64,000 nucleotides of DNA from Aselliscus stoliczkanus (taxonomy: Eukaryota > Chordata > Mammalia > Chiroptera > Hipposideridae): assembly GCA_033961575.1 (NCBI GenBank), contig CM066736.1, positions 90,521,852-90,585,851 on the forward strand, read 5' to 3'. How positions within the stretch are numbered: the first letter of the stretch is position 1; each line of letters begins with the position of its first letter. Below, piece after piece: positions 1 through 11,405 of this stretch. Position numbers and translations under genes: made by a program. The notes below the pieces were generated by a model. That model was given only the letters and a program-made list of their open reading frames with translations, was not told the DNA's origin and did no database searches.

Positions 1-202
1 CCTGCACTGCATTATAGCTATGTGAGTCCTATCTTTCTTCCTGACTGACCAGCTCCAAGAACTCAGCACTGATTCTTGTTTATTGTTTCAGTCCCTGCCA
101 TGCTTATGCAAGATCTTGAACAGATGTACTCAATAAGTCACTGATCCCTTTTGGGCTTTGGCTGTCTTTGTTGTAAATTGGGTATGTTAACAAACTTAGT
201 TA

Positions 203-658
203 GGGCCGGCCGAGTGGCGCATTGGTTAAGCGCTGGTTTTGGGATGCCAGCGGCCCCAGTTCGGATCCCACATGAGGGCCAGTGACACTGCCCTCTACAG
301 CTAACAGCGGCTCCACCTGGAGCTGGGCTGTGCGAGCCCCGGTGATGGTGTGGGCTGCAGTCCCTGCTGCAGTGGGCTGCCATAGGCTACAGTGAGTGGC
401 CCGCGGCCAGCGTGAGCGGCTGGCAGCCAGCGTGAGCTGCCAATAGCTGCGGTGAGCGACATCCAGAGGCCGGCGACCGATCTGCCTCATCCGGGAAGAG
501 CGCAATGATGATACCAACATGGGCCAGTGAAGCAACGTCCTCCACAACTAGACTGAAGAATAAAAAGACAGCAACTTGTCTGTTCCCCTTCCCCGATTCC
601 CCAACGCTGTTCCCCTCCGCCAATTCCCCAATAAAATCTTAAAAAAAAAAAAAAAAAG
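203..658 (+). mobile_element. tRNA-derived bat SINE, long form, with TSD
   Basis: The head is tRNA-like (GGCCGAGTGGCGC A-box, GTTCGGATCCC B-box). A GC-rich body follows, then CCCCAATAAAATCTT and poly-A. It is flanked by an 11-bp target-site duplication, AAACTTAGTTA, at 192-202 and 659-669, which is the mark of L1-driven retroposition. The tail resembles Rhin-1-type SINEs of rhinolophoid bats; that family name is from memory. Short ORFs inside it are repeat sequence, not genes. Confidence 0.9.
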
Positions 659-669
659 AAACTTAGTTA

Positions 670-2400
670 AAGGATTGTGAAGATTCCCAAAGTAGAGAGT
701 TGTGAAAACTCTTAGGACCAAAGACTCTGCGACTCTGAGCTAAAGGCTGCCCTACACCCTCATGGCCAGCCTTTCAACTGCCTTTGCTCCTCATCTGCCT
801 CAGGACTCCTCCATCCTTTCTTCTCAGAATGCAATGTTTTCTCCATTCCATATTCTTAGGACCCCTTTGTGTTTCCTACCTGAAAACACTTCATAAACAG
901 TTTTGTCTGCCTTTGTATACAATATGCAGACACCCTTGCTTTGGAGTCTGTTAGCATGAAGTAAGTTCCTGCCAAGTAGCTCCCAAAGCATCCAGTGTCT
1001 TTTTACATCACCCTGTTCATACTATATTATTCTGAGGAAAATGTGGTGTACTTATTCACACCACAGCATCTACAACCAAAGTATAAATTGATGGGGTGTC
1101 TCTGCTGTGACAGTAATCTGTCAGTAATCTCTGAGGCAGAAAGCATGGCAGGATTTCAGAGAACAAGAGCAACAGATGGAAAATAGAGAACTGGGGAAAG
1201 TGATAAAGGTGAAAACATGCAGGAAAAAAAATCTAACTCAGATTAAGGACAGCATTTTCTCCTTCAGATTGTCATACTATAGCACTCAGGATTTCTAAAC
1301 TGTAGGCACACTGCTGTAGGACCTGATTGTGGAGTGTCTGACACTCCAATTTACCTACCTGGGAGAGTCCTACGCATGGAAGGTGCAGAGGAAGGAAGAG
1401 TAGTAATGGGGGTCTGCATGCCCTGGCCCTAGCCCCAGTTACCTCTGCCAACTGCCTGGTCTGAGTAATATAAGGCTGCATCCAGGAAGTCCCTTGAGTT
1501 TATATCAGCTCAGGAGCTCATGGACTGCTGGGACTATCAAACATCTGCTCCACACCTCTCTGATTTAGTATTTCATCACTCCTATACAGGAGTAGGAATG
1601 ATCAGAACTGGAAAGGACCTGTGAGAATATCCTATCTACTCCCTCATTTTATAGAAAAGGTCATTAGAGCCCAGAAAGAAAAAGAGTCACCTCAATTTAT
1701 ACAATTTGTTAGTGGCAGAATATTTAAATCTAGGTCTTCTAATTTAGCTTATGGCCTTTCTATTATATGTCTATGACTGACATCCACAATAAATGTGGAA
1801 TGCTATGAACAGTGCTTAAGTCATATATAAATTAATTTCAACACTTGAATATATTAGAATATGTGAAGTTCTCACCTGGATCACTCATGAAATTGACCCC
1901 AAGCATGTTTAAGAAGCACTGGTACACTGTGGCCGACCATACACACAGTATAATTCTAAGTCAAACTGTAGAAAGTATTTGCCCTGGTTAAGAAAGTGTT
2001 GAGAGTGCTGCACTATGCTACTGTCTTCATATATGTTTATTGAACATCAGCTAGGGAGACAACATAAGTAATAAGGATTAGCTGATAAAGTTTTGAGCTA
2101 GATTGCCCTGAGCTTGAGTCTGAGATTCACCACTTGCCTGAAGAAATTTCCTAACTCACACACAGTATCATTTCATCAATTGTAAAATAGATTATAGTCA
2201 CACTTACATCATAGAATAATTGGGATGGTTAAACAACATAAGGCATAGAAGGCATTTAGCTATTGGCTGCTTGATATACAGCACTTAATTGATGAAATGA
2301 TTGTGTTTAAATACCAAATATTGGGTCCTGAAAATAAAACAATTGGGAATTGACCTAAGTGTACAACAGAATAAGAATAACTTCTTGAATAGTTTGAACA
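670..2400. other. intergenic, no gene seen
   Basis: No coding signal is visible. A weak MIR-like stretch lies at about 2085-2290, with a splice-like 'cacttgcctgaagaaatttcctaac' core and a downstream 'tttcatcaattgtaaaatag' segment typical of MIR. The rest is AT-rich unique sequence or repeats too old to name. Confidence 0.5.
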
Positions 2401-2401
2401 A

Positions 2402-3037
2402 TCATTTCTAAGAAAACACTAGCAGATATAGAGACCATTATGTTAACTGAAATAAGTCAGTCAGAGAAAGACATACCATATGATCTCACTTATATGTGGA
2501 ATCTAAAGAACTGAATAAGTGAGCAATGTAAACAGAGATAGTCTTAGAGACACAAAGAAAAAATTGATGAGGGCTAGATGGGATGGGGATGTGCATAAGG
2601 GAGAAGGGGAAGAGACGAGGCAACATAAACTGGTAATACAATACTACTGCAGAGACAGAAGAGACAGTTTAGGGAATATAATCAATAAGGTTGTAAATAT
2701 TTTTTTTAGGGGGAACAGAAGGATGCATGTCCTTTTAGGGAGGCCACTTCATGGACGGTGTAGTGGCCTGACTACTGCACTGTACACCTGAAGCTGCTGC
2801 TGAATAATATTAGATGTTGACTATAATTTAACACATATATAGTCATAGGATGTGGAATATAGTATGGGGATGTAGTCAATGGAATTGTAATAGATATGTA
2901 TGATATCGGGCATGGGGGGACAAAGGAGGGGGAGAGGTAGTCACTTTGTAAGAGGTGAAAAAGATAACTACTGCATAGTTTTGTACATCTATAACTATTA
3001 ATAATAATAAAAAATAATATAAATAAATACAAAAAAA
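2402..3037 (+). mobile_element. L1 3' end (ORF2 C-terminus plus 3' UTR), 5' truncated
   Basis: It contains the L1 ORF2 end (words matching ...SEKDIPYDLTYMWNL...) and continues through an A/G-rich 3' UTR. The 3' UTR includes 'ggccacttcatggacgg', 'gcactgtacacctgaagctg' and 'gatgtggaatatagtatgggg', and it ends in an A-rich tail. The same 3' UTR words recur at 17923-18193, 21488-22435 (minus strand) and 40700-41200. The start is approximate. Confidence 0.85.
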
Positions 3038-5449
3038 CCCTCCCTCACAGACAGTATCCTGTGAGCTGGTGCAATGTCATAATGCAAGAGCCATGAATTG
3101 TTGGCAAAAAGTTCAGGTCTTCTAACTTTTTCATGCGGCCTTTTCAGTATTTCCAAATAGTAAACTTGTTTAACTGTTTGTCCAATAGGTGCAAATTCAT
3201 AATTAATAACTCCTCTGATACCAACAAAAGGTTAGCAACATCATGGCAACAAGTTCATGAACTGAATTGTCAGACTTCATGTTCCTTGGTCATAAGTCGA
3301 TCTCTTTAAATTTTCCCATTGTTGTATTTTCATGTATTACAAGGTCACAGTCCCTACCCTAAGTATTTATGCTGTAAGCTATATGTTAATAAAAGTAACT
3401 ATAAATTGAATCATTCATTCCCAATAGTCATTGGAATGTTTAGAAAAATAAGTATAACAATTAATATTCTTGTTCAGGAGACTCCTAAGGAAACACAAAG
3501 CTCAGTGAATCTTTTATTAAATGCTTTTTAATTTTCTTGGTAACTTCTTCCTGAAGCCCTTTGTTCTCTTGCTTCTGTCTAGATCAGTTGCTTCTCAGCT
3601 CTCCTAAGCAGCTGGCATTAAGGAATTTGTCCTACTGCTTTTCTGGGTTGGTTTCCTATTTCCTGATCATGTATTTTTCTTGTTTTTCATCTTCCATATT
3701 TATTTACTGAGGGGCTTTCTCCTTCACACTTTATTTTAGGAAGGTATATTTTTATTAATTGGATACTATATTTTTTCATTTCTATGCATACTTTTTTCCT
3801 CTCCTTTTCCAACTCTTTGTAGAGAAACTTTCCTATGCCATACAACGTGCAAAGTGCTCTAAAGATCTGGTACCAATTCCCGTGTGTGTGTGTGTGTGTG
3901 TGTGTTGGTGGGTTGAGAGGGTTAGTTTCCTCACATATCCAAGCACTTTTTGGACACCATCTGGGTGTCCTACTATCTAAATAAATTCTAACACTATCTA
4001 CCCAGAGATAGTATCAGACCACGTAGGTTCAGTCCCACAAATCTGCCCTCCTCGTATGGTAAGTCATAATATCCTCCTGCCAAACCCTGTCAGGCATAGG
4101 CTCCTAACAATGGGTTCCCAGTGAACACCTCTTGCTATCTATTCCTATGGGTGCTTCAGACATGCCTGCAAAGTCCGAGACAGCACTTCCTCTCCTCTCT
4201 TCCCAGCTGACCATGTCCTCTGGCTCCTGAGACCTTCTCAAGAACGGGTCCTAAGGACCCTCTGGCAGGTGAGGAGTATGAGTGACAAAGGGCCCAGTGC
4301 TAGTAAATGGTAAGCCAGGAATATAATTCATTCTTCTTGACCTTCAGTTCCAGGGCTTCTTTTCTTCCAGCCAAGTCACCATTCCAGGGGCCTCTTAAGA
4401 CACTTTCAGAAACCAGAACATAGGCTTGGCTAGAGATGAAGGTGATGAAAACATAATCATCAATGATATTAATGTTTATAATGTTCCCTCAACTCCATCA
4501 AAAATTTTGTGGACATGATCTCTTTCAACCCTAACAACCAAATTTAAAGGTAAATACTCTCTACCCATTTTACAATAAGAAAAAGAAGTCCCCAGAAGGT
4601 CAAATTAGGTTCAAAGTCATAATACTATTGAGTGATAGAGCTGTATTCAAACATAGACATTCATTTATTCACTTCACATTTTCAAAAAACCTAATAATTT
4701 TTATCCAGCAAAGACCCTGGAACATGCTTCATCTACCTATGATTCATTACCAACTCTATCTTTTTTTTTCTGTTTATCCTTTTTTTCCTATTTAATGGAC
4801 TGTCCCTCTGCCTTTGCCTCTCTCTCTGTAATCTCCCTCAAAAACAGAGAAAATGAAAAAAAGAAAAGAAACTAAAATCAATCTCTCATGTTCTTGTGAC
4901 TCTTCTGATTTTCTCATAAAGACACCAGCTAAGATCTAGGGGACAAACTTGACCCCTCCTCTGTATCCCCACCCAGATCCAGGCTTGCATCTACTTTATC
5001 TATAGCAACTCATAGACAGGTGGGTTCCAGGCAGTTGCACTTTTAAGTTCAATGATTACATGATTATATGATTTTTAAAAAACATTTGTTATTAATATGT
5101 AATGCACATACCAAAAATTCAATTAAATACAATTCAACGATTTTTAATGTGTTTACAATGTTTTATAATCATTACTAATATTTAATTTCAGAACATTTTC
5201 ATCATTCTAAAAACAAAGGTCCATGGAATATAATTAAAAGACTTAGGTGGCAGTTTTATTTTAAAAATATCAATATTTGCAATATATTAAACATTATATC
5301 CTTTTCTACTATTTAGTTATTAAATGACAATTTTTAGATATCAACTTAATGTTTTTGAGGGGACATATACTATTTCAAAATTATTTTAGAAAGTCCCCAG
5401 GTAAAAACTTTGAAAACCACTGATTTGAATTAATATGAGAGGAGATAGG
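3038..5449. other. intergenic, no gene seen; (GT)n and an old L1 piece
   Basis: There is no gene. A (GT)n microsatellite lies at about 3881-3904. At about 5060-5220 there is a minus-oriented fragment resembling an old L1M 3' end ('ttcagaacattttcatcattct'). The remainder shows nothing I can name. Confidence 0.5.
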
Positions 5450-5451
5450 TA

Positions 5452-5918
5452 CAGTAGCCTGTTATCCACAGTTTCACTTTCTGTGGTTTCAGTTCCCTGT
5501 GGTCAACTGCAGTCTGAAAATCTTAAGTGGAAAATTTCATAAATAAACAATTCATACGTTTAGAATTGCACACCACTCTAAGTAGCATGATGAAATCTTG
5601 CACCATTCTGCTCTGTCTCACTGGGATCTGAATTACCCCTTTGTCCAGTACATTCACGATATGCGTTACTTGTCCATTGGTCACTTAGTGACCAATTATT
5701 AGATTGACTGTAGCACTATCACAGTGTTCTTGTATTCAAGTATCCCTTATTTTACTTAATAATGGCTCCAGCTCAAGAGTAGTTTAAACTTTATCACAGG
5801 TGGGTATGTAGAGGAAAAAACATAGTATATATAGGGTTTCGTACTATCTGTGATTTCAGGCATCCATGGAAGGGTGGTGGTCTTGAAACATATCCCCCAT
5901 GAATAAGGGGGACTACTG
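5452..5918 (+). mobile_element. Tigger-type (pogo) DNA transposon, internally deleted
   Basis: The ends are inverted repeats beginning CAGTAG at 5452 and ending CTACTG at 5918, with TA duplications at 5450-5451 and 5919-5920. The left part matches the Tigger1 5' end ('tccacagtttcactttctgtggtttcagtt'). The right part matches the opposite end ('catccatggaagggtggtggtcttgaaacatat'). The transposase gene is missing between them, so this is a non-autonomous derivative of the Tigger1/MER2 group. Confidence 0.88.
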
Positions 5919-6152
5919 TATGTAAAAGAGAAAAGAATGTAGTATTTTGAAGGCTTTGTTTGAAGGACTGCTTGGTGCAAAGTCTTGATGTATGGCTAAT
6001 GTCAGAGGATGTGAGGGGATCTGACTAAAAGATGGATATTCACTCCCAGGACTAATTTTGTGGACATGAAACATGGGAAGTAACATAAGGCCCATGCTCA
6101 GAGGTTCCTGTGTTTGGTTCAATGTTCTGCTGACATGTTCTGGAGATTTATT

Positions 6153-6655
6153 TTTTTTTTAAAGATTTTATTGGGGAATTGGGGGAGGGGAACAGTGTTG
6201 GAGAATTGGGAGAGGGGACCAGCCAGTTGTTCTTCAATCTTCGTTGTGGAGGGCGCCAGTCGCCATCTGGCTTCCCATCGGCAGCTCGTGGCCTCTAAGC
6301 TCAAGGTGCTGTATTCAAGCTTAGTTGTGGGTGGGTGTAGCCACCATCCCATGGGGGAGTTGAACCAGCAGCCTTGTTGTTAAGAGCACATGCCCTATCC
6401 ACTGAGCCATCCGGGTGGCAGCTCAGCTCAAGGTGCAGAGTTCAATCTTTAGTTGCAGGTGGGTATAGCCCACCGTTGAACAGGCAATCTTGTTGTTACA
6501 CCAGCTGAGCCATCCTGCCACCTGTTGGCACCTTAGCAACAGCTCAGCTGGAGTGCAGCATTCACTGGCCCATGTGAAAATCGAACTGGTGGCCCTGTTG
6601 CTCAGAGCACGCGCTCTAAGCCAACTCTTAACCAACTGAGCCACTCGGCTGGCCC
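6153..6655 (-). mobile_element. tRNA-derived bat SINE, older divergent copy
   Basis: The reverse complement starts GGGGCCAGCCGAGTGGCTCAGTTGGTTAAG and ends CCCCAATAAAATCTTTAAA, so the element lies on the minus strand. It has extra internal tRNA-like segments ('ctgagccatccgggtgg', 'ccagctgagccatcctg' in plus-strand reading), as in composite Rhin-1 elements. I could not find a convincing target-site duplication. Confidence 0.8.
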
Positions 6656-9169
6656 CTTGAAATTCTTAATACTTTATTTTTGAACTTATGTTTTGTGAAA
6701 TGAAGGCTAATGGAGCAATAGAGTGTAAGAATACCCATAGCCATTTCTTGCACTCTGTTTGCATATTGTACATAGATGCACTATGCACACAAAATACCAT
6801 GGACCCATGATATATGTAAATTCAGTGAGATACACAATGTTAAAGAGGAAAGGAGAGAGAAAAAGAGAAAGTAAGAGAACAGAAGGGAAAATAAACATTA
6901 AAATTACCAAATTTTATTTCCACTTTTCTTGAAATTCCCTATGGAAATTTTTCCTTCCTCATTTCTTCCTCCCATTTTCAGTTCCTCCTTATTCTCCTCC
7001 TAAGAATGAGCACCATGGCTCAAATCCCAAAGCAAGTCCCTTGGGTCTTTCTACCTGAGTGTCACAGAGTCAATAAATAATCTCACTTACCAATCCGCTT
7101 GCCAGAGGACTGAAGACACTCATTAAGCTCACAAAACTGAGGTTAGTTTATACATTTCAACACTTGGACTTCACTATCCCCTAAATCACACCAATACAAC
7201 CGGCACAAAAACACAACTTTCACATCCCTAAACAAACCATTTCATTCAGGTATATGTCATCTACACAAGCTATTACTCCACCACCCACTCTCTCGCATAA
7301 CCTCACACTCACATATGGCACCCATTACAGAGCTCCAACCTGTATGCTCAACTTGTGAACACACGTCACTCACACAGGTACTTTCTTGAAATAAAATTCC
7401 CCAAAAATCTGTGTTGGAAGAAAGAACTTAGAGTTCACTTACTGAAGTCTAGGTATCAAAGGGAGAGCTGAAAAATGTAGCCATCATAGTGGCCCAGAGA
7501 CAAGGCTGAGTGGGACAAATTTGGGAAGATGCCCCATTTCACCCAGAGCAATGCTCCAACTCACTGTCTTCACATTCATTTCCCTGGCAAACAGCCTTGT
7601 TTGTGCCTAATCTTTTTGGTACTCACATCCACAGGCGCTCACAGAGTAGAAACTTCCTATAATAACCATTTGAATTCTTCCTTTGCAGGATAGTCTGAGG
7701 AAAAAATGGGAAGAGAAGATAGTGGTGACTCCAGCTCTCCACTCATCACCACAAAAGCTCCTTTCCTCTAGTGGCTGGGGCCATCAGTGAAAGTCTCCGG
7801 GAAAGTCAGAGGGGCTCTCCACTTTGATATGTGTCTTTGGAATCCAGATGAGTACAGTGATTGCAGCATTAGATATTGATTTTAGAGTGCCTGGCAAGAA
7901 AAAGACTGGAATTCAAGTATTGGCCATATAAATGGACAGTTAAGTGAAACACCAAACATCGAATCAGAAAAAGTAAGACCTAATTTTAGTTCTGACAGCA
8001 ACATGTTTTGTGACCTGGATTACATCAGTTCGCTTCTCTAAACTTGGACTTCTACTTGGCAAGATAGAGGTGAGAATGATTATTATTGTCTATATCACTC
8101 ACATATGAGGCTATGGGACAAATAGCTTATAAAAATGGGGATGACATTCTTTTTGGTGTCCAAACTTTTTAATTCCATATACTTTACTCTTTCACAACCA
8201 CCAAAAAAAAAAAAACCATATGAGACAAGGAAGCCAAATGGTGTCATTTCCAATTTATAAATGAGAAAATTAAGTCTCAAAAAATGTCATGGAACTTAAC
8301 CAATTCCAAATAGTAAATAGGTAGAAAAGCTGAGTCTAGGATTCCAGAGTTGTTTATAAATCTAGACTTCCCAGAGAAGGGAAAGAATTTTCTCAAGGTC
8401 ATGTAACACTCTTGTGATAGAATCAAGACTAAAATTCAGGATTCCAGATATCCTACAGAGGATTCTTTTTTGTGTACAATGTTACTGAAGGAGGATATAC
8501 CAAGTACTAGCTCTCTACAACAACAACAACAAAAAACACTCTTCCAGAAAGTCTACTGTTGGTGAACTCCAGGATAGTCCACTCACCCCCTCAATCTGCC
8601 TCTATCAGCACTTGACATTTTGATCTGGCCATGAATCCAACTATTACACTGGTGGGCATATAGTACTATAAGCTGGCTTTGCCGTGGTTAGCAGTGCTGT
8701 CTTCTAAAATGTCTGATGCATTTTTACTTTATTTCATTGTAACCACATATGTGCTCAAGACACTAACTAATCAGTCATAAGTCTTTTGAGTGTATTCAGG
8801 TTGCATAGACTCTTTAAAGGCACCTGAGATGAATATAAAAATAAGCCATTCAGTGCATATCTGAGTAGATACATTACAAACACAGAGTAAGTAAAAAAAA
8901 AATTATGGCATTAAGACAAGAATGGTATGTTATTAAGAGTTATCAGAATTGATTCTTTTTGTGAATAGTGATCAAGATTTCTAGATATAGACACAGCCAT
9001 GTTGTGTGGTGGCTCCAATTGTATAAAGATATAATTCCCAGCTCAATGGGATTTTGCAAATAAGTGAATCAATAAAAAAAATATAAAGATGACTAAGGAT
9101 TAGATTAGAACCAAAAGGTTTCTGGGAAGCAGAGGCACTTGCCCGATATTCAGAAACTAGAGAGGTGAA

Positions 9170-9230
<61 letters not shown>

Positions 9231-9590
9231 AGAAAGAAAAAAAAAAGAAAAAGGGCATCTTGGGCAAGTGGAATAGCATAAACTAAAGAAAGAGGCAAGA
9301 AATTTTTCTAGATGTATGTGGACAAAAGAGAGTGAACGATGTGCAGGATGTGGTGGTAGATAAGTGCAGGTGGGAGATAAGTCTGGAAGGGTTAGACGGC
9401 AAATGCTTAAATTCTTAGCTTGGTGCTTGGAACATAGAAGTCAAAACATAAATTTTGAATACAGGATATGGGAAATGATAAAAATGGATTATATATAATA
9501 GTATCTTTTAAGATTCTTGAACAAGTTAATAACAGTAAATATTTTGTCTCAGTCTAAAATAGATTATTCACAGGTGTGTCATCATTTTAT
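6656..9590. other. intergenic, no gene seen
   Basis: No coding region, RNA gene or recognisable repeat is visible apart from the purine tract at 9170-9250. The sequence is AT-rich. Confidence 0.5.
9170..9250. repeat. (GA)n / purine-rich simple repeat
   Basis: There are about 60 bases of nearly pure GAGAGA, followed by an A/G-rich run. The whole tract is purine-only on the plus strand for most of its length. It lies about 430 bp upstream of the OR52D1-like coding exon. Confidence 0.95.
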
Positions 9591-9669
9591 GTGAATGAAC
9601 CAAATACCTGATGTTATAGGACAGATGTATAATCACCCTTTGGATAGAGCCCTTTATTTGCCAGAAAGA

Positions 9670-10632
9670 ATGTCAGCTTCCAACATCAGTGATGATGGTC
9701 TCCCAGTCACTCTCTTCCTGACAGGGATCCCAGGGCTGGAGTGGGCCCACATCTGGATTGCAATCCCCTTTTGTGCCATGTATCTGGTAGCACTGGCTGG
9801 GAATGCTGCCCTCATCCTGGTCATTGCCATGGACAATGCACTTCATGCACCCATGTACCTCTTCCTTTGCCTGCTCTCACTCACCGACCTGGCTCTCAGC
9901 TCCACCACTGTGCCCAAAATGCTGGCCATTTTGTGGCTCCATGCTGGTGAGATTTCCTTCAGTGGATGCCTGGCCCAGATGTTTTTTGTCCATTCAATCT
10001 GTGCTCTGGAGTCTTCAGTTCTTCTTGCCATGGCCTTTGATCGATATGTGGCTATCTGTAACCCGCTGAGATACACAATCATCCTCAACCATACTGTCAT
10101 AGGCAGAATTGGTCTTGTTGGGATATTCCGTAGTGTGACCATTGTCTCCCCCTTCATCTTCTTGTTGAGGCGACTGCCCTACTGTCAGCACCATGTCATG
10201 GCACACACATACTGTGAGCATATGGGCATTGCTCGACTGGCCTGTGCCAACATCACTGTCAATATTGTCTACGGGCTGACTGTGGCCCTGCTGGCCATGG
10301 GTCTGGATTCTATTCTCATTACTATCTCCTATGGCTTTATCCTCCATGCTGTCTTTCGCCTTCCATCCCGCAATGCCCAACACAAGGCTCTGAGTACCTG
10401 TGGCTCCCACCTTGGAGTCATCTTGGTCTTTTACATTTCTGCCTTCTTCTCCTTCCTCACCCACCGTTTTGGCCAACACCGAGTTCCCAAGCATGTGCAC
10501 ATCTTTCTGGCTAATCTCTATGTGCTGGTGCCTCCTGTGCTCAACCCCATCATCTATGGGGCTCGGACCAAGGAGATTTGGGGTCGACTTCTAAGACTGT
10601 TTCATTTAAGGAAGATTCCAATTGAATTCTGA
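9670..10632 (+). CDS. OR52D1: class I olfactory receptor, OR52D1-like, intact
   Basis: This is a single-exon, seven-transmembrane odorant receptor of the class I OR52 family, acting at the olfactory cilium membrane through G-olf signalling (family knowledge). Seen in the 320-residue protein are an N-glycosylation site near the start (NIS), the TM1 GN motif, PMYLFLCLLSLTD at the TM2 boundary, MAFDRYVAICNPLRY at the end of TM3, KALSTCGSHLG in TM6 and NPIIYGARTKEI in TM7. The frame is open further upstream to an ATG at 9595. The start at 9670 (MSASNIS) is preferred because it gives normal OR length and aligns with the human OR52D1 start as I remember it. An AATAAA lies at 10649-10654. Synteny with UBQLN3 and UBQLNL supports the symbol. 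Confidence 0.93.
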   Translation: MSASNISDDGLPVTLFLTGIPGLEWAHIWIAIPFCAMYLVALAGNAALILVIAMDNALHAPMYLFLCLLSLTDLALSSTTVPKMLAILWLHAGEISFSGCLAQMFFVHSICALESSVLLAMAFDRYVAICNPLRYTIILNHTVIGRIGLVGIFRSVTIVSPFIFLLRRLPYCQHHVMAHTYCEHMGIARLACANITVNIVYGLTVALLAMGLDSILITISYGFILHAVFRLPSRNAQHKALSTCGSHLGVILVFYISAFFSFLTHRFGQHRVPKHVHIFLANLYVLVPPVLNPIIYGARTKEIWGRLLRLFHLRKIPIEF

Positions 10633-10648
10633 GCAGAATTATGAGAAG

Positions 10649-10654
10649 AATAAA
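10649..10654 (+). promoter_or_regulatory. candidate poly(A) signal AATAAA for the OR gene
   Basis: This canonical AATAAA lies 17 bp after the OR52D1-like stop codon. That is very close, so the functional signal may lie further downstream. Confidence 0.35.
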
Positions 10655-10984
10655 TGTGTATGGTAGCTGTCTAGATGCATTTAAATGGATGGACCCTCTG
10701 ATATGAGAGGAATGTGTTTACATGGGAGAAAGCTCTGGAAAGAAAGGCAAGCCCAGATAAATTGGAGATATCGATAATCACATTGAAATATCTTATTGCT
10801 GAGGCTCCTTGAGCAACTCTGAATAGCTCAGAGAGGTGATAATATTTCGAATTTTGTTTCAAAATCACTAAAAAGCAAGTCAGTTGTTGTTCTTGAAGGA
10901 GTTTGAGTTTCATTGTAGGGATATTCTACTGTGAGTCTAAGTAGAAAAGAGAAAAAACATTTGAATTAAATTGAATCTGAGTTC

Positions 10985-11165
10985 TAATACTTTGAATAGT
11001 GAATAAGCGAACAAGTTCTAAAGTCAGAGTGCTTGGATTTGAATCCTGGTTTCTCTGTTTTCTAGTTTCGTGGCCTTGAGCGTGTTGCTAAATATTTCTA
11101 TGCCTTGGTGTTGGCAAACTATTAAATGGAGAATAATGATATAATAATATCTAACTAGTTTCATT
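10985..11165 (+). repeat. MIR-like SINE relic
   Basis: MIR hallmarks are present: a tRNA-like 'tttgaatcctggtttctctg' and a decayed 'gtggccttgagcgtgttgctaaat' core, followed by 'attaaatggagaataatgat'. Confidence 0.6.
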
Positions 11166-11199
11166 GTCTTAATAACTTCAGTTCTAAAATACAGGAACA

Positions 11200-11405
11200 G
11201 AATCATCATGGGGATATAAAGTATAATAGAGGAAACACAGTCAATAATATTGTAATAACTGTGTATAGAACCAAGTAGGTTCTAAAAGAACAGAGGGTAT
11301 TACTTCGTAAGCTATATGAATGTCAACCACTTTCTGTACGCCTGAAACCAATATAAAATAATATTATCAACTGTAATTGAAAAATAAAAAAATTAAAATT
11401 AAATA
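11200..11405 (+). mobile_element. L1 3' UTR fragment
   Basis: Recognisable 3'-terminal words are present ('ggggatataaagtataatagaggaaacacag', 'tgtacgcctgaaaccaatataa'), ending in an A-rich tail. Confidence 0.65.

Noticed and set aside
203..260. Functional tRNA gene
   Set aside because: The A and B boxes belong to a SINE head: no acceptor stem pairing, many near-identical copies, poly-A tails and TSDs.
9171..9228. CRISPR-like or tandem regulatory array
   Set aside because: It is a plain dinucleotide microsatellite with no spacers, in a mammalian genome.
10015..10500. 161-codon antisense open frame under the OR gene
   Set aside because: It is a shadow of a conserved receptor coding region, with no domain and no conserved start.
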